Positions 27,141-36,170 are shown, numbered from the stretch's first letter. The stretch: 64,000 nucleotides of DNA from Phenylobacterium sp. (GCF_019636135.1 NZ_JAHBYD010000020.1:31001-95000), one strand, 5' to 3'. The notes: a model not told the origin generated them from the sequence alone. Program-made: numbers and translations.

Positions 27141-28051
27141 CGCAATCCATCCATGGAGCGCGCGCCATCAAGACCTTCGCGGACGCCGCCGTCAGCTATT
27201 TGGAGGGCGACGGTGAGGCCGAGCACCTCACGCCCCTGATCGACTTCTTCGGCGTCACCAAGCTGGCGCAGATCGACGCCGACCTGATCGACCGGGCCGT
27301 GAAAAAGTTCGGTCGCACGGCGACCGGCAAGGCAAAGGCTCCCGCCACTCTCAATCGCCAAATCTACACGCCCATCGCGGCGGTGCTTCACCACGCCGCC
27401 CAGAAGGGTTGGTGCGCCAAGCCGGTGATCGCGCGGCCCAAGCAACCGAACGGGCGCGTGCGATCCGTCACTCGGCAGGAGGCCGAACGGTTGATCGAAG
27501 TGGCCGCGCCCCATCTGCGCCCGTTGGTGATCTTCCTTCTTTCGACCGGCGCCCGCCTCAGCGAGGCCCTCTACCTCGATTGGCGGGACGTTGACCTGAA
27601 GGCGGGGCGCGTCGCCTTCCATGAGACCAAGAACGGCGAGAGCCGGGGCGTGCCCCTCCATAGCCGCGTGGTCGCCGAACTTAAGAAGCTCGGCCCGGCG
27701 CCCCAGGGCGCCGTATTCCGGCGCCCTGACGGCAAGCCCTACGCGGATCGCAACGGCCTCGGCGGCGGCCAAGTGAAGACCGCATGGGCCACCATGCTGA
27801 AGCGCGCCGGGATCAAGGACTTCACGCCTCACGACTGCCGTCACACATGGGCGACGTGGCACTACGCAGCCAACCGGGATATGCTTGGCCTAATGCGGCT
27901 CGGCGGGTGGAAGTCGCACGAGATGGTCGCGCGCTACGCCCATGTGAATCCAGACGATCTGGCCCCCTCAATTCAGGGTTTTTGGGGGAAATCTGGGGAA
28001 GTCGCGAACAAGAATGCGAAAAAACCCACTATATTCAAGGAGGTGGCATAG
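26993..28051 (+). CDS. int: Tyrosine recombinase (phage-type integrase)
   Basis: A 352-residue site-specific recombinase catalysing insertion at tRNA-Thr. A SAM-like core-binding domain spans about 60-160 and the catalytic domain about 165-330, with Arg in STGARLSEALYLDW, the HDCRHTWATW box (HxxR), the GGWKSHEM His-type position and the nucleophile Tyr in MVARYAHVN. The start appears to be the TTG at 26993 inside the upstream gene. The stop is 7 bp from the right att repeat. Confidence 0.93.
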   Translation: MPLKLTRRHHSPYWYLRGSIRGLRIDESTGLSDRKAAQECLALREAELVTQSIHGARAIKTFADAAVSYLEGDGEAEHLTPLIDFFGVTKLAQIDADLIDRAVKKFGRTATGKAKAPATLNRQIYTPIAAVLHHAAQKGWCAKPVIARPKQPNGRVRSVTRQEAERLIEVAAPHLRPLVIFLLSTGARLSEALYLDWRDVDLKAGRVAFHETKNGESRGVPLHSRVVAELKKLGPAPQGAVFRRPDGKPYADRNGLGGGQVKTAWATMLKRAGIKDFTPHDCRHTWATWHYAANRDMLGLMRLGGWKSHEMVARYAHVNPDDLAPSIQGFWGKSGEVANKNAKKPTIFKEVA

Positions 28052-28058
28052 CTCGCCA

Positions 28059-28109
28059 GCATCCTTGGTAAGGCTGAGGTCGGCAGTTCAATCCTGCCCG
28101 GCGGCACCA
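28059..28109 (+). repeat. Right attachment repeat (att)
   Basis: The 51 bp are identical to 22720-22770 but lack the 5' part of the tRNA, so this copy cannot form a tRNA. It marks the right end of the integrated element. Confidence 0.92.
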
Positions 28110-28111
28110 GC

Positions 28112-28143
28112 GGAAGGGCCCGGACACCGGTTCGGGCCCTTCC
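28112..28143 (+). terminator. Original terminator of tRNA-Thr, displaced by the insertion
   Basis: GGAAGGGCCCG/CGGGCCCTTCC stem with a 10-base loop, 2 bp after the right repeat. It would follow the tRNA in an uninterrupted chromosome. Confidence 0.65.
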
Positions 28144-28202
28144 GACCTCCTCATGAAACCGATTCATTTGACCCGGGCGCAGGCGGACGTTCCCGTTCGG
28201 GG

Positions 28203-29327
28203 ATGACCCTGCTCGCCCGCACCGGCCTCGCCGCCGCGCTCGTCCTCGGCTCCGCGGCCACGGCCCGGCCGGCTCCGGAGCTTCCGCGCCCGGACGACGG
28301 CTACTTCCAGGAGACCGTGAAGGTCGCGCCGGGGGTCTGGCTCCTCATGGAGCCGAAGTTCGTGCCGCAGCCGATCGGCAACGTGACCGTCATCGAGCAG
28401 GCCGACGGCCTCGTGCTCATCGACGCCGGCGGCTCGCCAGGCTCGGCGCGCCGCATCGTCCACGCCATCAAGGGCCTGAGCCCGAAGCCGGTGAAGGCCG
28501 TGGTCATCACCCACTGGCACGGCGACCACCCGCAGGGCCTCTCCGAAGTCCTGAAGGTCTGGCCCAGGGCGCGCACGATCGCGACCCGCGCCACCCAGGC
28601 CCACCTGCGCACCGACAGCACGATGAACACGCCCGCCGCGCCCGACATGGCCGCCAACGCCGCCTTCCAGAAGCGGATCCAGGATTTCCTGCCCTACGTC
28701 CGCCGCATGGGCGCCGAGGCGAAGACGCCGGGGGAGAAGGCGGGCTGGGCCGCCACCGAACGCCTCCTCCACCAGTACGCCCGCGACATGGACGGCGCGG
28801 TCACTCTGCCGGTCTCGGAGGGCTTCGAAGACCGCCTCGATCTCCCCGACGCCAAGGCGCCCGTGGAGATCCACTTCCTCGGCCGCGCCAACACCGACGG
28901 CGACGCCGTGGCCTGGTTGCCGAAGCAGAAGATCCTGATCACGGGCGACATCGTGGTCGCCCCGATCCCCTTCGGATTCGGCGGCTATCCGGCCGACTGG
29001 ATCGAGACCCTCGGCAAGGTGGAAGCCTACGACTTCAAGGTCTTGATCCCCGGCCACGGCGCGCCGCAACGCGACCGCGCCTACGTCGGCAAGGTGCGGG
29101 CCGCATTGACGGATGTCCGCGCCCAGGTCGCCCCGCTGGCGGCCTCCGGCCTGGCGTTGAAGGACGTCCAGGCCAAGGTCGACGTCGAGCGCCAGGCGCG
29201 GCCGTTCGTCGGCGACGATCCCTGGCTGCGCCGGTGGTTCGTCGATGACTGGCTCTCGCCGATCGTCGCCTCCGCCTACAAGGAGGCCAAGGGCCAGCCC
29301 ATCGTGCAGAGCCTGCGAGGGGAATAA
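28203..29327 (+). CDS. Exported metallo-beta-lactamase-fold hydrolase
   Basis: A 374-residue protein with a signal peptide (MTLLARTGLAAALVLGSAAT). The zinc motif HWHGDH (about residue 105) and the later TGD and PGHG residues place it in the MBL superfamily. The long insertion and C-terminal helices resemble the alkyl sulfatase/SoxH-like branch rather than true beta-lactamases; the substrate is unknown. The ATG at 28203 has only GGGG directly in front, so the start is uncertain. It is the first host gene right of the integrated element. Confidence 0.83.
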   Translation: MTLLARTGLAAALVLGSAATARPAPELPRPDDGYFQETVKVAPGVWLLMEPKFVPQPIGNVTVIEQADGLVLIDAGGSPGSARRIVHAIKGLSPKPVKAVVITHWHGDHPQGLSEVLKVWPRARTIATRATQAHLRTDSTMNTPAAPDMAANAAFQKRIQDFLPYVRRMGAEAKTPGEKAGWAATERLLHQYARDMDGAVTLPVSEGFEDRLDLPDAKAPVEIHFLGRANTDGDAVAWLPKQKILITGDIVVAPIPFGFGGYPADWIETLGKVEAYDFKVLIPGHGAPQRDRAYVGKVRAALTDVRAQVAPLAASGLALKDVQAKVDVERQARPFVGDDPWLRRWFVDDWLSPIVASAYKEAKGQPIVQSLRGE

Positions 29328-29387
29328 TTACACCCGGATATAATTGACACCTCGGCGCCGCCGCGCCATAGCTCCCACGGAGCCTGC

Positions 29388-29942
29388 ATGAGCGAGACCG
29401 CCACCTTCACCGCCTTCGTCGGCCACCGGATGCTGGCGACGGGCGACCTGACGACCGTCGCGGCCGCCACAGCCGCCGTGGCCGACCCCGTGCTCGTGTT
29501 CGACGACCTCACGGGCCGGATCGCGGAGCTCGATTTGCGCAAGGGTCCGGAGCACGCCGCGTCCGAATACCTCGCCCGAAACGTCCCCACGGCGGAGGCG
29601 GCGCCGGTCCGGGCAGGCCGCGGGCGGCCGCGGCTCGGCGTCGTCGCCCGCGAGGTGACCCTGCTGCCGCGCCATTGGGACTGGCTGGCGGGCCAGCCCG
29701 GCGGCGCGTCGGCCACGCTGCGGCGGCTGGTCGAGGACGCGCGCCGCGACCCGGCGGCCGCCGACCACAAGGTCCAGGAGACCGCCTATCGCGTCATGAC
29801 CACCCTGGCCGGCGACCTTCCCGGCTATGAGGAGGCCGTCCGCGCCCTGTTCGCGGGCGATGCGAGCCGCCTGGACCACCTCGTGGCCGGCTGGCCTGCG
29901 GACGTGGCCGCCTACGTCCGCCGCTTCTACTCCGCCTCCTGA
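29388..29942 (+). CDS. DUF2239 family protein
   Basis: A 184-residue protein of the DUF2239 family (function unknown). Visible family features are TFTAFVGHRMLATGDL at the start, VTLLPRHWDWLAGQPGGASA in the middle, and AYRVMTTLAGDLPGYEEAVR towards the end. The ATG at 29388 follows GGAG at a short distance. Its 3' end overlaps by 16 bp the end of a convergent lipoprotein gene. Confidence 0.88.
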   Translation: MSETATFTAFVGHRMLATGDLTTVAAATAAVADPVLVFDDLTGRIAELDLRKGPEHAASEYLARNVPTAEAAPVRAGRGRPRLGVVAREVTLLPRHWDWLAGQPGGASATLRRLVEDARRDPAAADHKVQETAYRVMTTLAGDLPGYEEAVRALFAGDASRLDHLVAGWPADVAAYVRRFYSAS

Positions 29943-30148
29943 GGCCGCGGCGGAACAGCCGGCTGCGCCCGGCAGTCGATACTGAAGGTGAAGCTCGCGC
30001 CCAGGCCCAGGCCGCCCTGGTACTGCCGGTCGCATTGCGAGGCGTGATCGCTCAGCAGCTTCAGCACCTCGGCGTCGTTGGGCCGCCCGGACAGGGACGC
30101 GCAACCGCAAAGGCCGAGCGCGAGCCCGGCCGCCATCATCGTTCTCAT
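29927..30148 (-). CDS. Small lipoprotein-like protein of a phage lysis block
   Basis: A 73-residue protein (MRTMMAAGLALGLCGCASLS) with a lipobox-like LCGC at residues 13-16, so it is probably lipid-anchored. Position after a holin-like gene at the end of a phage late block suggests an Rz1-type spanin or an accessory lysis protein, but the sequence alone does not prove this. It converges with the DUF2239 gene. Confidence 0.55.
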   Translation of the reverse strand: MRTMMAAGLALGLCGCASLSGRPNDAEVLKLLSDHASQCDRQYQGGLGLGASFTFSIDCRAQPAVPPRPQEAE

Positions 30149-30159
30149 ATCGTCACTCC

Positions 30160-30429
30160 TCAGGTGTTCGGCGCCGTCGGCGGACTGGCCGCCGCCGGCC
30201 TTGCGGCCTCGAGCCGCTCCAGCCGCCCCGCGTTCGCGGTCCACACCTGCGCCAGCGCCCAGGCGAGCAGCGCCGCCACGACGCCCCAGGTGCGGTTCTT
30301 CAGCCCTTCGACGGCGGCCAGCGTGGAGGCCGCCGTGGACTTGATCTCCGACAGCCGCTCCTCGCAGCGCGCCTCATGGTCGGTGATGCGCTGCTCCAGC
30401 GCGGCCAGACGTTCGGATTGAGTGGTCAT
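30160..30429 (-). CDS. Holin/XhlA-like small membrane protein
   Basis: An 89-residue protein with an N-terminal charged coiled coil (RLAALEQRITDHEARCEERL), one membrane helix (about residues 47-65, WGVVAALLAWALAQVW) and an Ala/Pro-rich tail. This layout matches XhlA-like phage proteins. Its ATG overlaps the stop of the upstream phage gene remnant (ATGA), indicating inheritance from a phage late operon. Confidence 0.6.
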   Translation of the reverse strand: MTTQSERLAALEQRITDHEARCEERLSEIKSTAASTLAAVEGLKNRTWGVVAALLAWALAQVWTANAGRLERLEAARPAAASPPTAPNT

Positions 30430-31789
30430 GAGAACTGGATGGGGACTTTGATCCCGGCCTCCACGCCTTTGCTGGTGGTGGTGCTCTTGCTCGATTGAGC
30501 TGCGTCCTCCTGCTGACCGACAAAGAGGTTGAGGGGCAGTCCGGACAGCGCTGCGACGATCTGCTGCGTGTTGGTGAACGGCCCCTCTCGTGCAGGAACA
30601 CCGCGCCGTCGTACGTCGCGCCGATGGGATAGGCGGACGGCCCGGCGTCCACGAACGCCGTGCGCGCCATCACCCCGCGATGCCAGGCCCCCACGTCGGG
30701 CCCGTCCACGGCCAGCGCCAGATAGCGGCTGTTCTCGTAGCCGTCGCGCCGGTCAGGGTAGTCGAAGCGGATCTCCGAGAACTCGGCGTTCGACGACGCC
30801 ACCACCTTGTCGCCCTGGCTGGCCGCCAGCTCCTCGGCGAAGTCGCGCCGGATCGGGCACGGGATCGGTTGCGGCTGGCCGCCGGGCGAGTAGCTGTAGA
30901 ACTGCCGGTCGGGGCTCGCCCAGAACGCCGTCTGCCCCACGACCACGGCCGCGTTCGGCCCGATCAGGCCGCAGTTGCGCCCCACCCGCTCGAACCGCCA
31001 TGGCTGGTTCAGCGCCCCCACGAACGTGCCGAGGAAGAGCGCGTCGCCCGTCCAGACCAGCATGCAGGGGCCGCACATCCGCCCGGCCACGATCCGGCCC
31101 CCGCCGGTCAGGATGTACTCCCGCGCCGTCGAGCCGCTGGCGCTCGTGCTCCATTGCGTATTGTTCCGGATCGAGGAGTGCCGGATGCACAGCGGGTTGA
31201 AGACCCCCGAGACCTCCTCGTTGCAGCCCAGCGCGAAGACCTGATAGCCGCCGTTCAGCGGCGCCACGAGCATGTGGGTCACCCGGGCCGGCGCATCCGC
31301 CAGCGCCTGCGCCGGCTGCGCCGTGTCGTTGGTCCAGGCGAAGATCGTCTGGTTGCGGGGGCTCGCCAGCAGTTGCTGCCCCCACGCCCCGAACGACCAG
31401 GTCAGCGGGAAGTAGTCGGTGGTCGAGGGCAGGCCATAGCCGCCGATGTTGTACGCGCCGGTTCCATAGCCCGCCGAGCCGGCGCCATCGATCGCGCCGG
31501 CCGTGAACCCGGACGTCGGCGTGATGTCGAAGAGCTCGCCGCCGCGCCACAACGCCAGGTTCGAATGCGTGCCGAACGCGATGTCGAGCACGCCCTCGTT
31601 GTCGGTCCACGGGAAGATCCCGCGGCAGACGCCGGTCAGCGGCTCGCTCATCAGCCGCTCCCAGCCGCCGATCGTTTCGGGGCGGCCCAGCCGGAAGCGC
31701 ACGTTCGACCCGTCCGCCCAGCGGCCGCCGGCCGCAAACGTCGTGTCGTCGCCGTTCAGCCCCGGCGGCAGCTCGAGGGGAATCTTCAT
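30426..31789 (-). pseudogene. Phage tail/head-stabilisation gene fused out of frame to another phage gene end
   Basis: From the ATG at 31789 (MKIPLELPPGLNGDDTTF) about 400 residues read as a P22-type stabilisation protein (GVCRGIFPWTDNEGVLDIAF, VFLHERG). At about 30590 the frame becomes nonsense, whereas a second frame reads TNTQQIVAALSGLPLNLF to a natural-looking end whose stop overlaps the next gene (ATGA). This second piece looks like the C-terminus of a different virion protein. The best explanation is a deletion joining two phage genes; a single-base frameshift is less likely. Confidence 0.65.
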
Positions 31790-31902
31790 CTCGGTCTCGC
31801 TGTTGGAAGGCCTTGGGCGCCGCACTCCGGCGCCGCCGCTTGTCTCGGGCGTGCGGACGCTCCATTGATCCGCGTCCGCTTCAGTCCACGCCCAGGGTCT
31901 CA

Positions 31903-33576
31903 GTGTCCGACGTTCTTCCCCCCACGGCCGTCATCCGCGCCGAACCCGACGCCTACGACATGGCCAAGGTGGAATTGATGGGCCGCCAGTCCGCCGGGAA
32001 CGGCTTTCTGCGCGCCGCGGTGGAGGGTCGCGGCGCGCACCCGATCTACGGCTTCGCACCCGTCAGTGCGTCCGCCGACGGCTTCCGCGCCATGGTGCGC
32101 GGGATCGATTCCACGGCGGCGTTCGAGTTCATTCCCGCGCTGCAACTGGAGCGCGTCGCCGCCGTCGGCGTGCTCTACCTGGCCGACATCACCGTCGCCA
32201 CGCACGCCCGCCTGCGTCAGCGCGTCGGCCTGTCGTCATTCTCGCTCTGCGGGGTCACGCACACCACCGCCAGCACCACGGCGATGGACGAGATCGTGGG
32301 CCTCCTGCGCGAGCCCGTCGCCCCCTGGGACGCCCTCATCTGCACCTCGACGTCCGTGATCGAGACCGTCCGGCGCCTCCACGAGCTCGAGCGCGACTAT
32401 CAGCGCTGGCGCTACGGGCGCGATGTGCGCGGCGAGCCTCCGCAGTTGCCCCTGATCCCGCTCGGCGTCCATTGCGACGACTACGCCTTCGACGAGGCCG
32501 CGCGCGAAGCCGGCCGCCGGGCCCTGGGGCTCCAGCCCGACGAAGTCGCGGCCCTCTTCATCGGCCGGCTGGTCTTCCACGCCAAGGCCCATCCCTACCC
32601 GATGTTCAGGGGACTCCAGGCCGCCGCCGAACGCACCGGCCGCAAGGTCGTCCTGGTCATGGCCGGCTGGTTCCCCAACGATTCCGTGGCGGCCGCCTTC
32701 AAGGACGGCGCCCGCCAGTTCGCGCCGGACGTCCGCTGCCTCTGGATCGACGGCCGCCAGCCCGATCTGCGCGACCATTGCTGGGCGGGCTCCGACATCT
32801 TCGTCTCGCTCGCCGACAACATCCAGGAGACCTTCGGCCTGACGCCGATCGAGGCCATGGCCGCCGGCCTGCCCGCCGTCGTCAGCGACTGGGACGGCTA
32901 CAAGGACACCGTCCGCCACGGCGTCGACGGCTTCCGCGTCCGCACGCTGATGCCCGAGGCCGGCATGGGCCAGGCCGTCGCCCGCGCGCTGGAGGCCGGC
33001 GCGCTGAACTACGACCACTACTGCTGGACGGGCGCCCAGGCGACGGCCGTCGACATCGCCGATTTCACCGAGGTCGTCTCGGCGCTCGTCGCCGACCCGG
33101 GGATGCGCCGCCGCATGGGCGCCGCCGGCCGCGCCCGGGCGCGCGAGATCTATGACTGGCCCGTCGTCTATCGCCAGTACCAGGCCCTGTGGGCCGACCT
33201 GAACGCGCGGCGCAGGTCCGCGGCGGCCGACCCCGCGATGCGGGCCTGGATCGACGCCCTCCCGCGCGCCGCGCCCTCCCGGCCCGACCCGTTCGTCGCC
33301 TTCGGGCGCTATCCGACGGCGACGCTCGGCCGCCACACGCTTGTCGGACTCGTCCCCGGCGCCACCCGCGCCGACCTGGACGCGCGTCTCGCCCACCCCC
33401 TCTTCACCGGGCTCACCAGTTCGCCGGACACGACCCGCCGGATATTCGACGCCCTCGCCGGCGGCGAACTCACCCTCGCCGACCTCTCCGCCGCAACCCT
33501 CCGGAACGACCCCGCGGTCGCGCGAAACGTCGGCCTGCTCGCGAAGCTGGGACTGGCCACCGCCCGCAACGCCTGA
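31903..33576 (+). CDS. Glycosyltransferase family 4 protein
   Basis: About 557 residues from a GTG at 31903. The GT-B Rossmann domain carries the nucleotide-sugar region ALFIGRLVFHAKAHP (about 225-240), VVLVMAGWFPND, and the acceptor/phosphate block SLADNIQETFGLTPIEAMAA with the E-x7-E signature of GT4 enzymes. A C-terminal extension of about 120 residues has no recognised domain. It probably modifies a surface polysaccharide; acceptor unknown. It is divergent from the phage gene remnant by about 110 bp and could be prophage or island cargo. Confidence 0.82.
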   Translation: MSDVLPPTAVIRAEPDAYDMAKVELMGRQSAGNGFLRAAVEGRGAHPIYGFAPVSASADGFRAMVRGIDSTAAFEFIPALQLERVAAVGVLYLADITVATHARLRQRVGLSSFSLCGVTHTTASTTAMDEIVGLLREPVAPWDALICTSTSVIETVRRLHELERDYQRWRYGRDVRGEPPQLPLIPLGVHCDDYAFDEAAREAGRRALGLQPDEVAALFIGRLVFHAKAHPYPMFRGLQAAAERTGRKVVLVMAGWFPNDSVAAAFKDGARQFAPDVRCLWIDGRQPDLRDHCWAGSDIFVSLADNIQETFGLTPIEAMAAGLPAVVSDWDGYKDTVRHGVDGFRVRTLMPEAGMGQAVARALEAGALNYDHYCWTGAQATAVDIADFTEVVSALVADPGMRRRMGAAGRARAREIYDWPVVYRQYQALWADLNARRRSAAADPAMRAWIDALPRAAPSRPDPFVAFGRYPTATLGRHTLVGLVPGATRADLDARLAHPLFTGLTSSPDTTRRIFDALAGGELTLADLSAATLRNDPAVARNVGLLAKLGLATARNA

Positions 33577-33630
33577 CGGGGTCGGCGAGCCCGGCCGGCG
33601 CGGGGCGGACTGGCATGAAAGGTCCGAGGG

Positions 33631-34143
33631 TCAGTCGAAGAGACGTGCGATATCCGCCGTCGGCCGGAACAGCTTCATGGGCTGGCCGGGCAGGGGCAGG
33701 AAGCTCTCCCGCTCATAGAAGCGCCGTGCGTTTTCGTCCTTCGCGTCCACGATCACGGCGAACGAGGCGATCTCGCTGCGGATCGCGCGGTGCAGCGCAT
33801 CGGCGAGGAGAAATCGGCCGTACCCGCGGCCCCTATGCCGCCGATCGACCGCCAGGCGGCCCAGCAGGATCGCGGGAACGAGCGGATAGCGCGGAAGCCT
33901 GCGGACCACCGGCTCAGGAAGTTCGGCAAGGCGCAGGGACGCCGCGGAAAGCGTGTAGTAGCCCGCTACCTCGCCCCCTGAAAGCACGAGCACGAAGGGG
34001 GCTGCGAGGTTCCTGCGGGCGTCCTGGCTCGCCTGACTGCGAATGTAGCGATCCAGCGCTTCGGCGCCGCTCTCGAAGGCCGAGCGATCATGTCCGGCGC
34101 CGAGCGCTTCGATGCGCCAGCCGTCGCCACGCGGCCGGATCAA
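33631..34143 (-). CDS. GNAT toxin (TacT-like)
   Basis: A 170-residue acetyltransferase of the TacT type, whose characterised members acetylate aminoacyl-tRNA and block translation. The acetyl-CoA loop RRHRGRGYGRFLL (Q/RxxGxG/A type) is near residue 105 and the family-typical FESGAEALDRYIRSQASQD is near residue 24. The stop of the adjacent DUF1778 antitoxin gene lies 4 bp upstream, the usual order for this toxin class. Confidence 0.85.
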   Translation of the reverse strand: MIRPRGDGWRIEALGAGHDRSAFESGAEALDRYIRSQASQDARRNLAAPFVLVLSGGEVAGYYTLSAASLRLAELPEPVVRRLPRYPLVPAILLGRLAVDRRHRGRGYGRFLLADALHRAIRSEIASFAVIVDAKDENARRFYERESFLPLPGQPMKLFRPTADIARLFD

Positions 34144-34147
34144 CGGT

Positions 34148-34444
34148 TCAGACGCCCGTCGCCCGGCGATAGCGGTTCACCGTCTCGCGCAACCGGTCGT
34201 TGACCGGCCGGGGATCGAGCAGCGCCTCGACGAACGCCTCGCTGTCGCGCACCGAAAGGTCGAACCGTTGATGATCCTCGATGGCGCGCCGCGCAGCCTC
34301 CTGCACGCTGGTCAGCACGAAGTCGGTCACGGACCGCCCCTGCAAGGCCGCGGCGCGCTCGATCAGGCTCTTCTGCGCGGCGGTGACGCGCGCCTCCAGA
34401 CGCTCGCTCCGCGTTCGCCCGGGCCGAATTGCCGACTCTGCCAT
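34148..34444 (-). CDS. DUF1778 antitoxin (TacA-like)
   Basis: A 98-residue ribbon-helix-helix antitoxin. The N-terminal RHH region (RTRSERLEARVTAAQKSLIE) would bind DNA, and the C-terminal helix (about 70-98, ending NDRLRETVNRYRRATGV) would wrap the toxin. A near-identical copy of the last 47 bp occurs at 36171-36217. It forms one operon with the TacT-like gene downstream. Confidence 0.87.
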   Translation of the reverse strand: MAESAIRPGRTRSERLEARVTAAQKSLIERAAALQGRSVTDFVLTSVQEAARRAIEDHQRFDLSVRDSEAFVEALLDPRPVNDRLRETVNRYRRATGV

Positions 34445-34504
34445 GCTGCGCCTCCGAGAAAGAATGTACGGCCGATGGCCGACCATTGCAACCTTGGCGC
34501 TTAT

Positions 34505-34571
34505 CGGAGAACCCGCGAACTGCTTCGGATCATTCGCGACGAAAAGCCCCCAATCCGTGGCCGCCCGGGCC
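34505..34571 (+). pseudogene. Fragment of a TumA-like antitoxin gene
   Basis: This stretch matches 38675-38739, inside the intact antitoxin gene at 38533-38913, with two 1-base insertions and two substitutions. The insertions break the reading frame. Only about 67 bp survive. Confidence 0.8.
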
Positions 34572-34586
34572 TTCGCCTTCAGTCCT

Positions 34587-34907
34587 TCAACTCAGCGCAA
34601 AGACAGATGTATGGCCAACCGCATCGCGTCGGGGGCGGATGACGATCTCCACGTCGCAGTCGAGCAGGTTGAGGAAACTCATCAGCTTCTCGACGGAGAA
34701 CTGATCGAGGCGGTAGTTCGCGAGCGCAGAGACTTTCGATTGTGGGACATGAAGGATGGCCGCCGCGTCCGTCTGCTTGATGCGACGTTCCTTGAGCAGC
34801 GCATTCACCTGCATGGCGAGGCGCGCCTTGGTCTGACGGTCGGCCGCCTCGGGCAGGCCCAGATCGGCGAATACGTTGCCGGTCCCCTGGATGACGTCAT
34901 TTGCCAT
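34587..34907 (-). CDS. XRE-family antitoxin (HigA2-like)
   Basis: A 106-residue helix-turn-helix protein. After MANDVIQGTGNVFADLGLPE, a pattern typical of antitoxins paired with Gp49-like toxins, the HTH lies at about residues 35-85 (IKQTDAAAILHVPQSKVSAL). It would neutralise the toxin encoded just upstream and repress the operon. Its start overlaps the end of the toxin gene by 11 bp. Confidence 0.85.
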   Translation of the reverse strand: MANDVIQGTGNVFADLGLPEAADRQTKARLAMQVNALLKERRIKQTDAAAILHVPQSKVSALANYRLDQFSVEKLMSFLNLLDCDVEIVIRPRRDAVGHTSVFALS

Positions 34908-35274
34908 GCTTGCCTGCCTTGCCCTTCTGATGGTGCTCTTCGTAGTGATCCCGAGCCGCCTTGAGGCGCGAGGTCACCATGTCCTGGTCGGTCCGGGCGG
35001 TCTTCTTCCCGGAAGGCGACTTCTTCTGGAAAGCGTGCAGGACATAGATCACGCCTTCGAAGCGCACGGTGTAGAGCGCCCGATAGGCATCGCCATCGAA
35101 GCGCTCCACGATCTCGAACACTCCGGCGCCGTCGCCTTTCCAGGGCTTGGCCGACGGGTGCTTGCCACCGAGTTGCGCGACACCCAGCGCATATCCCATC
35201 TCGCTGACGATCTCCTGGGGGAACGTCAGGAGATCGGTCTTCGAGGAGCCCACCCAGTGGACAGGCTTCTCCAA
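34897..35274 (-). CDS. RelE/HigB-superfamily toxin of the Gp49-like type
   Basis: About 125 residues. The family pattern is clear in VHWVGSSKTDLLTFPQEIV near the N-terminus and VFEIVERFDGDAYRALYTVR and YVLHAFQKKSPSG in the middle; such toxins are ribosome-dependent RNases. A TTG at 35274 gives the expected start; no in-frame ATG exists nearby. An imperfect inverted repeat TATACCAATATTGATATA lies just upstream (about 35294-35325) and is probably promoter or operator. Confidence 0.75.
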   Translation of the reverse strand: MEKPVHWVGSSKTDLLTFPQEIVSEMGYALGVAQLGGKHPSAKPWKGDGAGVFEIVERFDGDAYRALYTVRFEGVIYVLHAFQKKSPSGKKTARTDQDMVTSRLKAARDHYEEHHQKGKAGKHGK

Positions 35275-35515
35275 TGCACGGAAGGCGGCTTCGCCATACC
35301 AACATATATCAATATTGGTATAGAAAATCAAGTTCGATGGCGAAGACGAGAGGTCAGAGCGGTCAGTCGCAGCGCCGTCCGATTGAAAGGTGAATTCCGT
35401 CTGTTTGAAATTCAATCTCCGTCCTGTCGAAGGGAGGAAACCATCCCATTCGAATGCGCGGCCCCCCGCTGATCGTAGCTTGACGCGCCACATCGTGGCG
35501 CGATACGCTACGCAC

Positions 35516-35791
35516 ATGATCCAGTCCTGGGGCAACGACGATGCGAAGGAGGTCTTCGAAGGCCGCGCCCCTCGCGGCGTCCCGAACACGATTCTCGCCC
35601 GCGCCCGTCGTCTGCTCTCGCAGCTCAACGCGTCCCATCAGATCGGCGACATGGCCGTTCCGCCGGGCAATAACCTTGAGAAGCTCCAGGGAACGGAAAC
35701 GTGGTCCGTGCGGGTGAACCGCCAGTACCGCGTCACCTTCACGTGGGGCCCGAACGGCCCCGAGGATGTCTGGCTGGGAGACTATCACTAG
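35516..35791 (+). CDS. RelE/ParE-superfamily toxin, HigB1-like
   Basis: A 91-residue toxin (MIQSWGNDDAKEVFEG) of the HigB/killer-protein family, with family residues in KLQGTETWSVRVNRQYRVTF and the C-terminal VWLGDYH. It would cleave mRNA on the ribosome. It is divergent from the Gp49-like pair and lies 37 bp before its HigA partner. Confidence 0.88.
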   Translation: MIQSWGNDDAKEVFEGRAPRGVPNTILARARRLLSQLNASHQIGDMAVPPGNNLEKLQGTETWSVRVNRQYRVTFTWGPNGPEDVWLGDYH

Positions 35792-35828
35792 CCGGTTGAT
35801 TTCGCCGCTACACACCACGGAGGGTAAA

Positions 35829-36149
35829 GTGGCCGCCTTTGACTTCAGCGAGTTCGCCTCGCCCCTGCCCCACCCCGGGGAGATCCTTCGGGAGGACTTC
35901 ATGATCCCCATGAAGCTCACGCCCGGCGCCCTGGCCCGCGCCATGGGCCTGCGTGACCGCACCCGGATCGAGCGCCTATCCCGGGGGGCTCAACCCGTAA
36001 CCGCCGACACCGCCTTGCGTCTTGCGCGGGTCTTCGGGTCTTCGCCGCAGTTCTGGATCAATCTCCAGACTCAGCACGATCTCTCGAAGGCTGCGATTGA
36101 GGGGCGTGACGAGTTGGCCGCGATCGATCGGTTGCCGGCGTTCACTTGA
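35829..36149 (+). CDS. HigA-family antitoxin
   Basis: About 106 residues from the GTG at 35829, which has GGAGGG at ideal spacing. PHPGEILREDFMIPMKLTPG and GAQPVTADTALRLARVFG are HigA hallmarks, and SPQFWINLQTQHDL closes the DNA-binding domain. It pairs with the toxin gene immediately upstream. Confidence 0.9.
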   Translation: MAAFDFSEFASPLPHPGEILREDFMIPMKLTPGALARAMGLRDRTRIERLSRGAQPVTADTALRLARVFGSSPQFWINLQTQHDLSKAAIEGRDELAAIDRLPAFT

Positions 36150-36170
36150 GAGGGCGCCGCGCCGGCCCAC

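Larger units (their letters stand above)
22771..28109. mobile_element. 5.3-kb integrative element in tRNA-Thr carrying a restriction-modification system
   Basis: Bounded by the 51-bp att repeats. It contains a Rep-like gene, two small unknown genes, an Eco29kI-type endonuclease, an m5C methyltransferase, Vsr, an excisionase-like gene and a tyrosine integrase ending 7 bp before the right repeat. Parts (around 23680-23870 and 26740-27000) are clearly AT-richer than the host. No conjugation genes are present, so it would have to be mobilised in trans or by a phage. Confidence 0.9.
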
